Positions 1-15,306 of a stretch of 64,000 nt of DNA are shown here, piece by piece. The notes under the pieces are model-generated. The model ran no database searches. It was not told the DNA's origin and saw nothing but the letters and a program-made list of their open reading frames with translations. The DNA comes from Salinarimonas chemoclinalis (GTDB lineage Bacteria > Pseudomonadota > Alphaproteobacteria > Rhizobiales > Beijerinckiaceae). The stretch spans positions 1 to 64,000 of the forward strand of contig NZ_JBGMWH010000019.1 in assembly GCF_041514305.1 (NCBI RefSeq), in the 5' to 3' direction. The first letter of the stretch is position 1; every line of letters starts with the position of its first letter. The translations under genes and the position numbers were made by a program.

Positions 1-8
1 TCTCCGTT

Positions 9-28
9 CCCGCGCGAAAAAGCGCGGG
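9..28 (+). terminator. Hairpin downstream of an unseen upstream gene
   Basis: A perfect 7-bp stem (9-15 with 22-28) closes a GAAAAA loop. No T-run follows, so it is a weak intrinsic terminator or a stabilising 3' hairpin. In many alphaproteobacteria a tuf gene lies just before tRNA-Trp, so this may be the end of tuf, but no coding sequence for it is visible. Confidence 0.35.
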
Positions 29-54
29 ACCGGCCTCGATGCCGATTGTCTTCC

Positions 55-83
55 GGGAGGCGATGCGCTAGCAATCGCCTCCC
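55..83. repeat. Long inverted repeat upstream of tRNA-Trp
   Basis: Ten-base arms (55-64 and 74-83) are perfectly complementary around a 9-base centre. Together with the hairpin at 9-28 it fills the space before the tRNA gene. It could be a second terminator element or an RNA processing site. There is no T-run, so the role is undecided. Confidence 0.4.
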
Positions 84-122
84 GACGCTGGGCGCCCCGA
101 AAAGGGCTCCCGGAAGCGCCGT

Positions 123-199
123 AGGAGTGTAGCTCAACTGGTCAGAGCACCGGTCTCCAAAACCGGGGGTTGGGGGTTCGAGTCCCTCCACTCCTGCCA
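123..199 (+). tRNA. tRNA-Trp (CCA anticodon)
   Basis: The cloverleaf folds fully. The acceptor stem is AGGAGTG (123-129) with CACTCCT (189-195), the anticodon stem is CCGGT/ACCGG, and the anticodon CCA is at 157-159. The T-loop is TTCGAGT and the discriminator is G196, followed by an encoded CCA tail (197-199). In related genomes this gene sits between tuf and secE, which fits the secE-nusG genes 2.1 kb downstream. Confidence 0.95.
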
Positions 200-218
200 C
201 GGCGCAGAAGTTCTTCCG

Positions 219-247
219 ACGCGGCCTCCCCGGAGCGCCGCGTTTTT
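219..247 (+). terminator. Rho-independent terminator after tRNA-Trp
   Basis: The stem ACGCGGC/GCCGCGT (219-225 with 237-243) continues inward with a CTCC/GGAG pairing and runs straight into a T-run (243-247). It ends the tRNA-Trp transcript just before the 3' end of the opposing Lrp-type gene. Confidence 0.75.
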
Positions 248-258
248 GGTTGGCGGGT

Positions 259-720
259 TCAGGCCGCCTCGGAGGACGCCGCCGGCTCGAGCCGGCGATC
301 CACATGCGTCTTCAGGCGCAGGTGAGTCGTCACGCGCTCGATGCCCGGTATCGCCTCGATGGCCTCGCCCAGAGCCGAGACGCGCACCGCGTCCACGGCG
401 ATCATCTCCACGAGCAGATCGGGCTTGCCGCTCAGGGCGCAGCAGAAGCGGACCTCCGGCAGGGCCGCGATGAGCGGGACGATCGTCTCGCAGGTCGCCC
501 CGCGCCCGTACTCGACCAGCGCGTAGACCGGCAGCCCGGCTTCTGCCCCCGCGCCGCGCAGGACGACGTCGAAGCCGACGATCGTGCCGTCCGACAGCAG
601 CCGGTCGAGCCGCGCCTGCGTCGCCGTCCGCGACAGGCCGATCGCCCGCGCGAGCTCGACGACCTTCCGGCGCGGGTCGACCCGCAGCGCCCCGATCAGC
701 CGCCGATCGATCTCGTCCAT
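259..720 (-). CDS. Lrp/AsnC family transcriptional regulator
   Basis: This 153-residue protein has the Lrp/AsnC layout: an N-terminal winged helix (from MDEIDRRLIGAL, with the recognition segment LSRTATQARLDRL) followed by an alpha/beta ligand-binding (RAM) domain. It should be a DNA-binding multimer that senses an amino acid. I chose the ATG at 720 rather than one 23 codons upstream because a GGAGG motif lies just before it and the family normally begins at this point. It is divergent from the amino-acid permease at 830, and the 109-bp gap between them contains two inverted repeats, so it probably controls that permease and itself. Confidence 0.85.
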   Translation of the reverse strand: MDEIDRRLIGALRVDPRRKVVELARAIGLSRTATQARLDRLLSDGTIVGFDVVLRGAGAEAGLPVYALVEYGRGATCETIVPLIAALPEVRFCCALSGKPDLLVEMIAVDAVRVSALGEAIEAIPGIERVTTHLRLKTHVDRRLEPAASSEAA

Positions 721-753
721 CCGCGCCTCCACCTGCGAAACGCCTAGCCGGAC

Positions 754-771
754 ATCACCATGCCAGGTGAT
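754..771. promoter_or_regulatory. Candidate Lrp-type operator (perfect palindrome)
   Basis: ATCACC and GGTGAT form perfect 6-bp arms around a 6-bp centre, in the divergent gap between the Lrp-type gene and the permease. Size and position suit a dimer-binding site for the adjacent regulator. Binding is inferred, not shown. Confidence 0.45.
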
Positions 772-794
772 TCCGACGCTTCTTCGCATAGCCT

Positions 795-816
795 GATGAT
801 CCCTATCACAATCATC
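795..816. promoter_or_regulatory. Second inverted repeat before the permease
   Basis: GATGAT and ATCATC arms flank a 10-bp centre and end 13 bp before the permease ATG, next to its GGAGGG ribosome-binding site. It may be a second site for the Lrp-type regulator. Lrp proteins often occupy several phased sites. Confidence 0.35.
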
Positions 817-829
817 GGAGGGTCGTCAG

Positions 830-2125
830 ATGCAACGTGAGCCACCATCCACCCTCCGTCGCGAGCTGAACGTCCCGATGGCGGTCGCACTCGCGGTCAG
901 CACCATCATCGGCTCCGGCCTCCTCGGGCTGCCCGGCATCGCCATCTCCGCCACCTCGCCCGTCGACGCCCTCGCGGGCTGGGCGGTCGCGATCGCGCTC
1001 TCGGTCCCGCTCATGCTCGTCTTCCTGGAGCTGACGCGGACCACCGGCTCGGCCGGCGGTCTCGCGACCTATGTCGGCATGGCGCTCGGCCCCGACGCCC
1101 GGACCGCGACGGCGGTGCTGCTGGCGCTCACCTTCGCGCTGTGCATCCCCCTCGGCACGATCATGGGCGCGGCCTACCTCGCCGCCGTGCTCGGCGTCGG
1201 CGAGGGTGCGAAGTACCCGATCGCCGCCGCGGTGATCGCGGTGGCGACCTTCGTCAACGTGCTCGGCGTGCGCTCGTCCTCGGCGGTGAACGCGCTGTCC
1301 GTGGCGGCGCTCGTCGCGCTCGTCGCGCTCGTCGTCGCGCTGAACCCCGGGCACGCGCGCGAGGGCCTCGCCATGGGCGCCGACCTCGCATCGGGCTCCC
1401 TCTCGCCTTCTTCCTGGGCCGGGCTCTGGACGGCGACCGCCATCCTGTTCTGGGCGTTCCTGGGCTGGGAGAACCTGAGCTTCAGCGGCGAGGACCTGAA
1501 GGGCTCGCAGCGCTCCGTCGTCGCCGTGTTCGTCGTCGCCTTCGTGATCGTGACGGGTCTCTACGTCCTCCTCGCCGCGGTCGCCTCCGGCGCGGCGGCG
1601 GCGGGCCTGCCGGTCGATCGCGTCGCCGGCCTCCTCGCGCTGCTGCCGTCCGAGCGCGGCGGGCGCGCGGTCGACGCGCTGATCGCGGTCGTGGTCGTCG
1701 CCAACGTCAACGCCTGGGTCTTCGCCGCGAGCCGCCTGTGGTTCGGCATGGGGCGCGACGGCGTGTTCCCGCGCGGTCTCGCGCGGCTCAACGGCGCGGG
1801 CGCGCCGGCGACGAGCCTCGTCGTCCTGGCCGCGATCTACGTCGGCGTCGTCGCGATCGTCGGCGCGGGGCTGCTGCCGCTGGAAGCGGGATTGATGCTC
1901 GCCAACCAGAACTTCGTCGTGGTCTACATGGGCGCCGTGCTGTGCCTGCTGATGTTCGGGCGCGGCGCCTGGCGAAAGGCGCTCGCGGCGGTGGCGCTCG
2001 CGAGCTGCGGGGTGTTCGTCGCGGGCTTCGGCGCGATGCTCCTCGTCCCGCTGGCCGTGCTCGTCGCCGTCGCGGGCGTGGCGCGGCTGAGGCGGCGGGC
2101 CGCCGAGGCGGCCGGTCCCGCGTGA
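830..2125 (+). CDS. APC-family amino-acid permease/exporter (YjeH-like)
   Basis: This is a 431-residue polytopic inner-membrane protein of the amino acid-polyamine-organocation superfamily. The first helix carries the family's unwound substrate-binding signature (STIIGSGLLGLPG, residues about 24-36), and about 11-12 hydrophobic segments follow. The overall pattern, including FWAFLGWENLSFSGEDLK in the middle, resembles E. coli YjeH, an exporter of methionine and branched-chain amino acids; that substrate is inferred only. The start has a GGAGGG ribosome-binding site 7 bases away. The divergent Lrp/AsnC gene suggests amino-acid-responsive control, a common pairing for exporters. The pair lies between tRNA-Trp and secE, which are usually neighbours. 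Confidence 0.82.
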   Translation: MQREPPSTLRRELNVPMAVALAVSTIIGSGLLGLPGIAISATSPVDALAGWAVAIALSVPLMLVFLELTRTTGSAGGLATYVGMALGPDARTATAVLLALTFALCIPLGTIMGAAYLAAVLGVGEGAKYPIAAAVIAVATFVNVLGVRSSSAVNALSVAALVALVALVVALNPGHAREGLAMGADLASGSLSPSSWAGLWTATAILFWAFLGWENLSFSGEDLKGSQRSVVAVFVVAFVIVTGLYVLLAAVASGAAAAGLPVDRVAGLLALLPSERGGRAVDALIAVVVVANVNAWVFAASRLWFGMGRDGVFPRGLARLNGAGAPATSLVVLAAIYVGVVAIVGAGLLPLEAGLMLANQNFVVVYMGAVLCLLMFGRGAWRKALAAVALASCGVFVAGFGAMLLVPLAVLVAVAGVARLRRRAAEAAGPA

Positions 2126-2145
2126 GCGGTGCCGCAAGCGGTCCT

Positions 2146-2173
2146 TGATTTCCCCTCCCCACATCTCTATTAC
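2146..2173 (+). promoter_or_regulatory. Candidate sigma-70 promoter for secE-nusG
   Basis: TTGATT (2146-2151) and TATTAC (2168-2173) are separated by 16 bp in a locally AT-richer stretch, about 140 bp before secE. The gap 2126-2312 otherwise shows no gene. Confidence 0.45.
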
Positions 2174-2312
2174 ACGGCTTCCGGCGCAGGCCGCTGCCGA
2201 ATCCGGGCAGCGTGCCGGCCGCGGGTAGCCGACAGGTTTCTCCAGCCCTCTCGCCGACGACCGTGACGAACGGACGGCCGGCGGCAGGGCGATTTGGCGT
2301 GAAGCGATCGAG

Positions 2313-2516
2313 ATGGCCAAGGGCAAGACCACACCGTTCGAGTTCCTCCAGCAGGTGCGTCAGGAAGGGTCCAAGGTGACCTGGCCGACGCGCAAGGAGA
2401 CGATGGTGACGACCGGCATGGTCTTCGTCATGGTCCTGCTCGCGGCGCTCTTCTTCCTCGTCGTCGACCAGATCCTGCGGTTCGGCGTCGGCGCCGTGCT
2501 CGGTCTCGGCGGCTGA
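2313..2516 (+). CDS. secE: Preprotein translocase subunit SecE
   Basis: This short (67-residue) SecE has the single-spanning form found outside the enterobacteria. A conserved amphipathic segment (FLQQVRQEGSKVTWPTRKE, about residues 11-29) is followed by one transmembrane helix (about 34-58). It clamps SecY in the SecYEG channel. It is directly followed by nusG, the normal order. A candidate promoter lies at 2146-2173. Confidence 0.95.
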   Translation: MAKGKTTPFEFLQQVRQEGSKVTWPTRKETMVTTGMVFVMVLLAALFFLVVDQILRFGVGAVLGLGG

Positions 2517-2530
2517 GGGGAGGGGAGACC

Positions 2531-3064
2531 ATGGCCAAGCGCTGGTACATCGTGCACGCCTACTCGAACTTCGAGAACAAGGTCGCGCAGTCGCTCAAGG
2601 ACCAGGCCGAGCAGCGGGGGCTCCAGGAGCTCTTCGACGAGGTCCTGGTGCCGACCGAGAAGGTCGTCGAGGTGCGCCGCGGCCGCAAGGTCGACGCGGA
2701 GCGCAAGTTCTTCCCCGGCTACGTGCTGGTGAAGTGCGAGATGACCGACGAGGTCTACCACCTCATCAAGAACACGCCGAAGGTCACGGGCTTCCTGGGC
2801 GCCGACAAGGCCAAGCCCATGCCGATCCCCGACCACGAGGCCGAGCGGATCAAGGGCCAGGTGGCCGAGGGCGTCGAGCGCCCCAAGCCCACCGTGACGT
2901 TCGAGATCGGCGAGACGGTGCGCGTCGCCGACGGGCCCTTCGCCTCCTTCAACGGCACCGTCGAGGAAGTCGACGAGGGCCGCTCGCGGGTCAAGGTCGC
3001 CGTGTCGATCTTCGGCCGCGCCACCCCGGTGGAGCTGGAATACGCCCAGGTCGAGAAGGTCTGA
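2531..3064 (+). CDS. nusG: Transcription termination/antitermination protein NusG
   Basis: The 177-residue protein begins with the NGN domain (KRWYIVHAYSNFENKVAQ) and ends with a KOW domain (about residues 125-177, containing VADGPFASFNGTVEEVDEGR). NusG binds RNA polymerase, raises processivity, and links to Rho or to ribosomal protein S10. It starts 14 bp after secE with a GGGGAGGGGAG ribosome-binding region, so the two are co-transcribed. Confidence 0.97.
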   Translation: MAKRWYIVHAYSNFENKVAQSLKDQAEQRGLQELFDEVLVPTEKVVEVRRGRKVDAERKFFPGYVLVKCEMTDEVYHLIKNTPKVTGFLGADKAKPMPIPDHEAERIKGQVAEGVERPKPTVTFEIGETVRVADGPFASFNGTVEEVDEGRSRVKVAVSIFGRATPVELEYAQVEKV

Positions 3065-3099
3065 CCCCCTCGGGGCACCCTTCGAGACCCGGTCGCATC

Positions 3100-3129
3100 G
3101 TGCCGGCGCGCATCGCGTGCCGGCGCGCA
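3100..3129 (+). repeat. 13-bp direct repeat in the nusG-rplK spacer
   Basis: GTGCCGGCGCGCA occurs twice (3100-3112 and 3117-3129), separated by 4 bp, in the 177-bp gap before rplK. The unit contains GCGCGC, so the RNA could fold in more than one way. Promoter or L1/L11 leader sequences for rplK-rplA are expected in this gap, but none could be recognised. Confidence 0.5.
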
Positions 3130-3241
3130 AGTCGCGCGGGAGGCCTGCCCGGACGCCATCCGGGAGTGAACGGCCGCACCGCGCCCTGCAACCCTCCGCT
3201 CCCGGCCGGCAGCCGGCGGCGGACGCTACGGACGCAGTCTC

Positions 3242-3673
3242 ATGGCGAAGAAGATCACGGGCTACATCAAGCTCCAGGTACCGGCGGGGGCGGCCAACCC
3301 CTCCCCACCGATCGGTCCCGCGCTCGGCCAGCGCGGCCTCAACATCATGGAATTCTGCAAGGCCTTCAACGCGAAGACCGGGCAGATGGAGAAGGGCACC
3401 CCGATCCCGGTGGTCATCACCGCGTATCAGGACCGCTCCTTCACCTTCGAGATGAAGCAGCCGCCGGTGTCGTACTTCCTCAAGAAGGCGTCGGGCGTGC
3501 CGAAGGGCGCGACCACGCCCGGCAAGGGCGGCACGGTGGGCAAGATCACCGCCGAGCAGATCCGCGAGATCGCCGAGAAGAAGATGGTCGATCTCAATTG
3601 CGATACGGTCGAGGCGGCCTCCGCCATGATCGCAGGCTCGGCCCGCTCGATGGGCCTCGAGGTCGTGGGCTGA
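3242..3673 (+). CDS. rplK: 50S ribosomal protein L11
   Basis: The 143-residue protein has the usual L11 length and layout. The N-terminal domain carries the proline-rich segment PAGAANPSPPIGPALGQRG, and the C-terminal rRNA-binding domain ends in SARSMGLEVVG. It binds the GTPase-associated region of 23S rRNA and is needed for the stringent response. rplA follows after 10 bp with a GAGGAGG site, as expected for the L11 operon. Confidence 0.98.
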   Translation: MAKKITGYIKLQVPAGAANPSPPIGPALGQRGLNIMEFCKAFNAKTGQMEKGTPIPVVITAYQDRSFTFEMKQPPVSYFLKKASGVPKGATTPGKGGTVGKITAEQIREIAEKKMVDLNCDTVEAASAMIAGSARSMGLEVVG

Positions 3674-3683
3674 GGAGGACGAC

Positions 3684-4379
<696 letters not shown>

Positions 4380-4425
4380 TCCCCGCGGGGCGATCGAGTC
4401 GCCGTGCGTCGCGCGCGCACCGCGG

Positions 4426-4448
4426 CGGCCGGGCCTCGCGCCCGGCCG
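4426..4448 (+). terminator. Hairpin ending the rplK-rplA transcript
   Basis: The 9-bp perfect stem CGGCCGGGC/GCCCGGCCG has a 5-base loop and is followed by TTTCCG. It separates rplK-rplA from the rplJ leader and probably terminates or attenuates, although the T-run is short. Confidence 0.55.
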
Positions 4449-4515
4449 TTTCCGTCGCGAGGGGAGCGTTTCCGAGGCGTCGCGCCGTGGGTGCGGCGGT
4501 TCTCGAAAAACCGGC

Positions 4516-4544
4516 TTGACTTTTCGTCGAGATACCCCCTTGGC
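4516..4544 (+). promoter_or_regulatory. Candidate promoter for rplJ-rplL-rpoB-rpoC
   Basis: A CTTGACT -35 element (TTGACT at 4516-4521) lies 17 bp before CTTGGC (4539-4544). The -35 is close to the alphaproteobacterial housekeeping consensus, but the -10 is weak. It sits about 450 bp before rplJ, implying a long untranslated leader. Confidence 0.4.
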
Positions 4545-4987
4545 ATCCGCGGCGCGACGCGTTAAGGAGGCGGTCCGCGTTCACCGAAGACCGTTTCGGT
4601 TCCGCATCGTGCGGAGCCGGGGTCGCGCGTTTTCCGCCCGGGAGACCGGGCGGGAAGACGGCCGATCGGCCGCGAGGCGTTCCTCCGGGGAAGCCCAGCG
4701 ACCCGTCGGCCCGTCCTGTCCGAGACTGCAGGTGCCCGCGAGGGCTTGATGCTCGGGTTCCCGAGCGCCGGCATAGACGGGGACGACCGGATTTTCCGCG
4801 ACGCCGGCCCGGCAGGGCCGCCGTCGCGGCGAGAAGGTTCGAACCATCGATCCCTGAGGCGTCCCGCCGACGGGGGGCAGGGCTTAGCCAGAGCGCCGTT
4901 CGTCGGCACCGGCGGGTCCGGATACGACGAGCGGCTATTCGCAACCGGCCGGGCCCGCGAGGGTTCCGGTCAACCGGAGAGAGCCCA
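4545..4987 (+). promoter_or_regulatory. Long rplJ leader, probable L10-type autoregulatory RNA
   Basis: No gene is supported between rplA and rplJ (4380-4987, 608 bp). The RNA would be highly structured: a 12-bp hairpin at 4630-4657 has the core CCGCCCGG/CCGGGCGG and a GAGA loop, and the palindrome GGCCGATCGGCC follows at 4660-4671. In other bacteria the L10-(L12)4 complex binds the rplJ leader to repress translation, so that role is inferred from position. The precise L10-binding fold was not identified. Confidence 0.5.
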
Positions 4988-5506
4988 GTGGACAGAGCAG
5001 CCAAGCGCGAGCTCGCCGGGACGCTGAACGACGTGTTCAAGAGCACGTCCGTCGTCGTCGTGGCCCACTATTCGGGCCTTTCGGTCGCCGACATGCAGAA
5101 GCTGCGCGCGCAGATGAAGCAGGCCGGCGCCACCGTCAAGGTCACGAAGAACCGCATCGCCAAGATCGCTCTCGAAGGCACGGAGGTCGCGTCGATCTCG
5201 GAGCTGCTGCAGGGTCCGACCCTGCTCGCGTACTCCGACGATCCCGTCGCGGCTCCGAAGGCGGCCGTCGACTTCGCCAAGACCAACGACAAGCTGGTCA
5301 TCCTGGGCGGAGCGATGGGCGCCACGGCCCTGAACGCGGATGGTGTCAAGGCGCTCGCCACGATGCCGTCCCTCGACGAGCTGCGCGGTACGCTGATCGG
5401 CCTGATCCAGGCCCCGGCGACCAAGATCGCCCAGCTCACGACCGCGCCCGCCGCCAAGCTGGCGCGCGTCTTCGGGGCCTATGCCAAGTCCGAGGAAGCG
5501 GCTTGA
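4988..5506 (+). CDS. rplJ: 50S ribosomal protein L10
   Basis: This 172-residue L10 begins at a GTG codon (VDRAAKRELAGTLNDVF), which fits the family's N-terminus and is preceded by a GGAGAG site. The N-terminal domain binds 23S rRNA (VVVVAHYSGLSVADMQKLR, VTKNRIAKIAL). The C-terminal helix anchors L7/L12 dimers. It is followed after 56 bp by rplL and belongs to the rplJL-rpoBC operon. Confidence 0.97.
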   Translation: MDRAAKRELAGTLNDVFKSTSVVVVAHYSGLSVADMQKLRAQMKQAGATVKVTKNRIAKIALEGTEVASISELLQGPTLLAYSDDPVAAPKAAVDFAKTNDKLVILGGAMGATALNADGVKALATMPSLDELRGTLIGLIQAPATKIAQLTTAPAAKLARVFGAYAKSEEAA

Positions 5507-5562
5507 CGCCGTCGCAAACCGCAATTCGATCCGTTCGAACCTTATCGCTGAGGAAGTAGACA

Positions 5563-5940
5563 ATGGCTGATCTCGCCAAGCTCGTGGACGACCTGTCGTC
5601 GCTCACCGTTCTCGAGGCCGCCGAGCTCGCGAAGATGCTCGAGGAGAAGTGGGGCGTCTCCGCCGCCGCCGCCGTCGCGGTGGCCGCCCCCGCCGGTGGT
5701 GGCGCCGCCGCCGCCGTCGAGGAGGAGAAGACCGAGTTCGACGTCGTCCTGGCCGCGGCCGGCGACAAGAAGATCGAGGTCATCAAGGAGGTCCGCGCGA
5801 TCACCGGCCTCGGCCTGAAGGAGGCCAAGGACCTGGTCGAGGGCGCGCCCAAGACCGTGAAGGAGGCCGCCTCGAAGGAGGAGGCCGAGAAGCTCAAGGC
5901 GCAGCTCGAGAAGGCCGGCGCCAAGGTCGAGCTCAAGTGA
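5563..5940 (+). CDS. rplL: 50S ribosomal protein L7/L12
   Basis: The 125-residue stalk protein has an N-terminal dimerisation domain (LVDDLSSLTVLEAAELAKML), an Ala/Gly-rich hinge (about residues 35-52) and the factor-binding C-terminal domain (EVIKEVRAITGLGLKEAKDL). It recruits translation GTPases. The ribosome-binding site is GAGGAAG. A strong hairpin in the following gap probably reduces read-through into rpoB. Confidence 0.98.
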   Translation: MADLAKLVDDLSSLTVLEAAELAKMLEEKWGVSAAAAVAVAAPAGGGAAAAVEEEKTEFDVVLAAAGDKKIEVIKEVRAITGLGLKEAKDLVEGAPKTVKEAASKEEAEKLKAQLEKAGAKVELK

Positions 5941-5983
5941 TCGGGCCCGGTCGCCTCGTGGCGATCGGCCTCTGATTGATCCC

Positions 5984-6012
5984 GACGGTCCCGGGGAGTC
6001 CCCGGGGCCGTC
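5984..6012 (+). promoter_or_regulatory. rplL-rpoB intergenic hairpin (attenuator or processing site)
   Basis: A 13-bp stem (5984-5996 with 6000-6012, one G-T pair) has a 3-base AGT loop and is followed by GTTTCC. It is the main structure in the 336-bp gap 5941-6276, which contains no gene. In E. coli the same position carries an attenuator and an RNase III site that set the L12:RNA polymerase ratio; the parallel is inferred. Confidence 0.6.
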
Positions 6013-6276
6013 GTTTCCGTCCGGCGAGCAGGCGATTCGCGCCCGCCTCGGCGGATGGAACGAGAGGGGGTGGCGGCGCATATCGTCGCGGGTTTCCCTC
6101 TCGGAGTTGCGGAAGGGACGGGCTCCTTTCCACATTCGTTCTTTCGTCCACGGTCCCTCGGGACCAGCGGACGGCTGACCCGGCGCCCCCCACCCCGGCG
6201 CCTTCGCGTCTCACGCGCGCCCCCGACGGCGCGAGGCGGGGCTCCCGGTCAGCCGTGCATGAGGAGCAAGGTCGAC

Positions 6277-10398
<4,122 letters not shown>

Positions 10399-10430
10399 CC
10401 CGGTGATCGAGATCGGTCGATGGAGACCAG

Positions 10431-10452
10431 CCGCGGGGACCCGACCCCGCGG
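10431..10452 (+). other. Hairpin in the rpoB-rpoC spacer
   Basis: The 8-bp perfect stem CCGCGGGG/CCCCGCGG has a 6-base loop and no T-run, so it is not expected to terminate. It may stabilise or punctuate the rpoBC mRNA. Confidence 0.45.
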
Positions 10453-10509
10453 CGCCTGCGATTTTCGCGGCGAGCGTGACGGCGCACCTCGCCCTGCCAG
10501 GAGACGGCG

Positions 10510-14691
<4,182 letters not shown>

Positions 14692-14733
14692 TCGCTCCCG
14701 CGCATCGCCGCACCACACGCTGCAAGACCATCG

Positions 14734-14762
14734 GAAGCCGCCCCTCGGGGCGGCTTCTTCGT
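14734..14762 (+). terminator. Rho-independent terminator of the rpoBC operon
   Basis: The stem GAAGCCGCCCC/GGGGCGGCTTC (14734-14744 with 14747-14757) has a tight loop and is followed by TTCGTT. This is the strongest terminator in the window. Confidence 0.85.
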
Positions 14763-14846
14763 TCGGCGGTCACACGACCCTCTCGACGGACGGCGCGGCC
14801 TGTGGTCTCCTGAATCCTGTCCTATGTGAGGATGGGGGAGGACGAC

Positions 14847-15254
14847 ATGGCGGACGGGATCGAGGAGGTCGAGGGCATCGGGCCGGCCTACGCGGAGAAG
14901 CTGCGCGCCGTCGGCATCAGGACGACGGCGGCGTACCTGGAGCGCGCGAAGGACCGCAAGGGCCGCGTGGCGCTCGCCGAGGAGACCGGGATCAGCGATG
15001 CGCTGATCCTCAAGTGGGCCAACCACTGCGATCTCTTCCGCATCAAGGGCGTCGCCGGGCAGATGTCGGAGCTGCTCGAGGCGGCCGGCGTCGACACCGT
15101 CAAGGAGCTCGCGCGGCGCAACGCGGAGAACCTCGCCGCGGCCATGGCCGCGACGAACGAGGAGAAGAAGCTCGTACGCTCGGTCCCGAGCGCCAAGGAA
15201 GTCGCCGGGTGGATCGCGCAGGCGAAGGATCTGCCGCCGACGATGACCTACTGA
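14847..15254 (+). CDS. DUF4332 family protein (helix-hairpin-helix-like)
   Basis: This 135-residue soluble protein opens with EEVEGIGPAYAEKLRAVGI, a helix-hairpin-helix-type motif as in other DUF4332 proteins, and carries a second one (RIKGVAGQMSELLEAAGVDTV). Such motifs usually contact DNA or RNA without sequence specificity. No catalytic residues are evident. The ATG at 14847 has a GGGGGAGG site; an upstream in-frame GTG is less likely. It is a single gene between the rpoC terminator and the convergent coiled-coil operon. Confidence 0.7.
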   Translation: MADGIEEVEGIGPAYAEKLRAVGIRTTAAYLERAKDRKGRVALAEETGISDALILKWANHCDLFRIKGVAGQMSELLEAAGVDTVKELARRNAENLAAAMAATNEEKKLVRSVPSAKEVAGWIAQAKDLPPTMTY

Positions 15255-15306
15255 GCCGCGGCGGGGCAGCGCGCGTCCCTCCGTGGGCGCTGGCGGGCGG
15301 GCGAGA

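Noticed and set aside
812..2332. 506-codon minus-strand frame opposite the permease
   Set aside because: Its composition (Arg, Asp, His, Glu) is typical of antisense to a GC-rich membrane-protein gene. The permease on the plus strand is clearly real.
4563..4570. Ribosome-binding-like TAAGGAGG in the rplJ leader
   Set aside because: No start codon lies at a usable distance downstream.
4516..4749. Small open frame in the rplJ leader
   Set aside because: Its translation is Arg/Ser-rich without conservation signs, and it overlaps leader hairpins and the putative promoter. It is probably not a leader peptide.
6055..6276. 74-codon N-terminal extension of rpoB
   Set aside because: It has no resemblance to the beta subunit N-terminus. 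The internal ATG at 6277 has a GAGGAG site and the expected sequence.
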